From the NCBI GenBank assembly GCA_017649565.1, contig JAGCGO010000021.1, positions 1 to 52,451 of the forward strand: a stretch of 52,451 bases of DNA, written 5' to 3'. This DNA is from Fibrobacter sp. (GTDB lineage: Bacteria; Fibrobacterota; Fibrobacteria; Fibrobacterales; Fibrobacteraceae). This document shows positions 50,366 to 52,451 of the stretch, one piece after another (position 1 is the first letter of the stretch; each line of letters starts with the position of its first letter). Both the position numbers and the translations under genes were made by a program. The notes beneath the pieces are model-generated. The model did not search any database and was not told where the DNA came from. It saw nothing but the letters and a program-made list of their open reading frames with translations.

Positions 50366-50998
50366 ATGAAAAAAATTTTCCTTGCTGCCCTGATGGCCAT
50401 GTCCCTGTGCAGCTATAGCTACGCTCAGGACGACGATGACGAATACGAAGAGGACAGCCCGCGCGCCGTGGCCGAGTCCACCACATCGTCCACTTCCTCT
50501 TCGACAACCAAAGCCAAAAAGATTGAGGGCGGCGATGCCTTCTTGGGCGTTAGCCTCGACCTCCTCGGCCTGCTCAACAACGACCTCCAGCGCATGGGTA
50601 TCGTATTCAAGCTCGCCCAGAACATGGAACTCACTGTCCACTTCGGCCTCAACATCGTCGGAGACACGGAAGGTGAAGACGCCCAGGGCAACAAGAGAGA
50701 TGCTGATGACGGATTTACGCAGGTTGCTCTCGGTGCCGGCTTTGACTTCTTCTTCGACCTGGCACTCCCGGCATCCGTCGGCGGTGACATCATCTTCACC
50801 CACATCGGCGAAGACGACAACCAGCTCAACTTTGACGCCATGTTCGGTATGCGCGCCGAAATCATCAAGAACTTCACCATCAACGGCAAAGTCGGTCTTG
50901 ACCTCGCCTATCACTGGTGGACTGAAGGTGATATTGACATAAGCAAGCTCAGTGTCGGCATCGCCACGCGCGTCAACTTCATCTGGTTCTTCATCTAG
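50366..50998 (+). CDS. Small outer-membrane beta-barrel-like protein
   Basis: 210 residues, function unknown. Signal peptide MKKIFLAALMAMSLCSYSYA, then an acidic and Ser/Thr-rich stretch (DDDDEYEED, about 22-52) and a region of alternating hydrophobic residues (AFLGVSLDLLGLL, MELTVHFGLNIVG, FTQVALGAGFDFFF, FTINGKVGLDLAYHW, LSVGIATRVNFIWFF) that fits eight or so membrane beta strands. The C-terminal aromatic pair before Ile resembles an outer-membrane-assembly signal. AAAGGAG precedes the ATG. The insertion sequence begins 45 bases after the stop and may have removed a terminator. Confidence 0.7.
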   Translation: MKKIFLAALMAMSLCSYSYAQDDDDEYEEDSPRAVAESTTSSTSSSTTKAKKIEGGDAFLGVSLDLLGLLNNDLQRMGIVFKLAQNMELTVHFGLNIVGDTEGEDAQGNKRDADDGFTQVALGAGFDFFFDLALPASVGGDIIFTHIGEDDNQLNFDAMFGMRAEIIKNFTINGKVGLDLAYHWWTEGDIDISKLSVGIATRVNFIWFFI

Positions 50999-51070
50999 TC
51001 CAGACGAATTGCGAATTTCCGCAGAACACCGGCTTAATGAACTGAACCCAAAAAGTTGGACTGTTTAAAG

Positions 51071-51967
51071 TTAGGATAAAACTGAGTTATGAGTCCGGTA
51101 TTGCACCGGACTCATTCCGTTTAGGCGCAGTTTTATCCGGTCGTTGTTGTAGTATTCGATATATTTTCTCAGCTCCTGTTTAAAGTGGTTCATGCTTTGG
51201 AACATGTTCGGGTAAAGCAGTTCCGACTTCATTATCCCGAAGAAGTTCTCCATCATGGCGTTGTCCAGGCAGTTGCCCTTGCGGCTCATGCTTTGGATGA
51301 TCTTATGGTCTTTCAGCGACTTCTGGTAGATTGAATGCTGATAATGCCAGCCCTGGTCGGAGTGCAGAATCAGCCGCTTCCAAGCGCGCCTCTTGGCGTA
51401 TGCCTTCTCCAGCATGTCCATTACCATCTTCAGATCCGGGTGGTCCGAGATTGCGTAGCTGACAATCTCGCCGTTGTACATGTCGAGTATCGGTGACAGA
51501 TAGCATTTATCCATGCCGATGTTTATCTGTGTCACGTCGGTCGTCCACTTCCTGTTGGGAGCCTTTGTGTTGAAGTTCCGCTTGATCCTGTTCGGGGCGG
51601 TCTTGCCGACCTCGCCTTTGTACGAGCGGTACTTGCAGCGCCTGCGCACGTTCTTCAGACCCTCTTCCTTCATGAGCCGGTAGACTGTCTTGTGGTTTAT
51701 GGCATAGCCCTCGTTCCGGAGCTGGGCCACGATGCGCCGGTAGCCGTATCGGCCCCTGTTCTGTGCATGCACGGCCCTGACCCGGCTACGCTCGTCGGCA
51801 TAGCGGTCCCGCCTCTGCTTGAGGTGGTAGTAGTATGTGGAGCGGGACAGTCCGCTTGCCTTCAGGAGATGTTTCAGGGCGTATTCGACGCTCAGTTCAT
51901 GGACGACTTGGGCCCTATACCGAACATCTCGGCACTTTCTTCCTGGTCTAGGGCCTTCAATTTTTTT
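51071..51967 (-). CDS. IS3-family transposase OrfB (integrase core), made by frameshift with OrfA
   Basis: DDE transposase part, about 298 residues counted from the slippery site. The frame has no stop from 51967 down to 51071 but no ATG near its beginning; the first usable start, GTG 51772, would cut off the N-terminal HTH-like stretch (LLKASGLSRSTYYYHLKQ) that IS3 OrfB proteins normally have. Catalytic residues: Asp in WTTDVTQ, Asp in LHSDQGWHYQ and Glu in NAMMENFFGIMKSE, so it looks functional. The run A_AAA_AAA at 51967-51961 is where OrfA would shift by -1 into this frame. Confidence 0.88.
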   Translation of the reverse strand, partial: KKIEGPRPGRKCRDVRYRAQVVHELSVEYALKHLLKASGLSRSTYYYHLKQRRDRYADERSRVRAVHAQNRGRYGYRRIVAQLRNEGYAINHKTVYRLMKEEGLKNVRRRCKYRSYKGEVGKTAPNRIKRNFNTKAPNRKWTTDVTQINIGMDKCYLSPILDMYNGEIVSYAISDHPDLKMVMDMLEKAYAKRRAWKRLILHSDQGWHYQHSIYQKSLKDHKIIQSMSRKGNCLDNAMMENFFGIMKSELLYPNMFQSMNHFKQELRKYIEYYNNDRIKLRLNGMSPVQYRTHNSVLS

Positions 51968-52413
51968 AGGTAGGCGTTCTCCGCTTTCAAGTACTCGTTC
52001 TCTTCCCTGAGGCGTTCAAGCTCGCTCATTCCTTTTGTACGCTTGGACTTGGGCACTTTTGGTCGTCTTCCTTTTGGTTTGGTGGCTAACAGCTCCTCGT
52101 ATCCGCCGTGACGGTATTTCCGTAGCCAAGATTGGAGGCAATAGCGGCTGATTCCGTACTTGGCCATGATTTCTTCCAAAGATAGTGATTGTTGCGTAGC
52201 GACTTTTACCACCTCCGTCTTTAATTCGGCATCAGCGTAAATTTTCTTTTTTCTTTCAGTATACCATCTGCCCGTTAGATTGTATTGCCGGCATCTTTGC
52301 CAAAGGTAATCCTCATTTATACTTGTCACTCTGGAAATGGTTTTGGTTCCATATCCTTTTTTGTAGAGTTCTAGGGCCTTGGCCCATTCTTCTTTTGTGT
52401 GTTTCTTATACAT
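51892..52413 (-). CDS. IS3-family OrfA (HTH protein)
   Basis: 173 residues. Two helix-turn-helix regions (about 5-50 and 60-95; LSLEEIMAKYGISRYCLQSW in the second), a basic stretch GRRPKVPKSKRTKG and a leucine-zipper-like coiled coil (ELERLREENEYLKAENAYL), typical of IS150-group OrfA. It binds the terminal repeats and, by frameshifting, supplies the DNA-binding half of the transposase. ATG 52413 is chosen; the extension to 52437 reads through the terminal hairpin. It overlaps OrfB's frame at its 3' end. Confidence 0.88.
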   Translation of the reverse strand: MYKKHTKEEWAKALELYKKGYGTKTISRVTSINEDYLWQRCRQYNLTGRWYTERKKKIYADAELKTEVVKVATQQSLSLEEIMAKYGISRYCLQSWLRKYRHGGYEELLATKPKGRRPKVPKSKRTKGMSELERLREENEYLKAENAYLKKLKALDQEESAEMFGIGPKSSMN

Positions 52414-52416
52414 GAA

Positions 52417-52448
52417 AACCCCGAAAGTTGTGTCCAACTTTCGGGGTT
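52417..52448. repeat. Perfect 14-bp hairpin at the IS right end, before the OrfA start
   Basis: AACCCCGAAAGTTG and CAACTTTCGGGGTT around a 4-base loop. One arm is part of the terminal inverted repeat. On the minus strand it sits three bases before the OrfA ATG, where it would fold in read-through transcripts and limit transposase translation. Confidence 0.8.
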
Positions 52449-52451
52449 CAC

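Larger units (their letters stand above)
51043..52450 (-). mobile_element. IS3-family insertion sequence (IS150-like), 1408 bp
   Basis: Imperfect terminal inverted repeats: TGAACCCAAAAAGTTGGAC at 51043-51061 and its counterpart TGAACCCCGAAAGTTGGAC (minus strand, 52450-52432), 17 of 19 matching, with 5'-TGA ends. It contains orfA and orfB joined by a slippery run, as in IS3 elements. A target duplication cannot be read, since only one base follows the right end. It lies 45 bases after the beta-barrel gene. Confidence 0.9.

Noticed and set aside
51040..51042. Target-site duplication of the IS element
   Set aside because: Only one base lies beyond the right end in this window, and it does not by itself match the left flank; no duplication can be claimed.

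Overview
The window looks like a chromosome segment of a Fibrobacter species (F. succinogenes type, gut fibre degrader). This rests on two paralogues of the TIGR02147 family (first defined in F. succinogenes), a dense set of secreted plant cell-wall enzymes (GH9, GH5, two GH10) that share a C-terminal sorting-type domain, Ser-rich lipoproteins, and G/C-ending codons in genes against A/T-rich spacers. Housekeeping genes are interleaved with secretome genes. No tRNA, rRNA, CRISPR array or prophage was seen.

Layout. 1-760: 3' end of gpmI, then a 410-base gap with inverted repeats, two terminators and a decayed second copy of the gpmI 3' end. 760-5069: lipoprotein, CDF metal transporter, aldo/keto reductase, M16 peptidase. 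5100-13272: GH9 cellulase (minus), DRE-TIM aldolase, M6 metalloprotease, malic enzyme fused to a phosphotransacetylase domain. 13384-18711: secreted beta-helix protein, a 46-residue peptide, a TIGR02147 regulator and its coupled lipoprotein. 18816-22919: two minus-strand secreted cellulose-related proteins (a CBM3-like protein and a GH5 cellulase). 23095-28980: DNA polymerase I, a small exported protein, NAD(P)HX repair enzyme, and a paralogue of the first lipoprotein. 29095-32381: tandem GH10 xylanases. 32597-36600: OLD-family ATPase/nuclease and monomeric isocitrate dehydrogenase. 36640-38959: a second TIGR02147-lipoprotein pair with the same layout as the first. 39171-50998: nadC, two polyprenyl-phosphate sugar transferases flanking homoserine dehydrogenase, truA, a membrane protein, a degenerate GGDEF protein, a radical SAM protein and an outer-membrane protein. 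51043-52450: an IS3-family insertion sequence, nearly complete at the right edge.

How the parts fit. The hydrolases, the CBM3-like protein and the M6 protease each carry a signal peptide and a similar C-terminal domain, so they probably leave the cell by one route (type IX-like). The two TIGR02147 modules share coupled gene order, an identical stop/start junction, a TTGACT promoter 35-36 bases before the start codon, and a TACA-N3-TGTA inverted repeat about 80 bases further upstream. This repeated regulator-lipoprotein cassette with its own cis-elements is the best candidate for an undescribed system. A possible small RNA with an anti-Shine-Dalgarno segment at 46067-46130 is the second. All functional statements are from sequence reading only; no database search was run.
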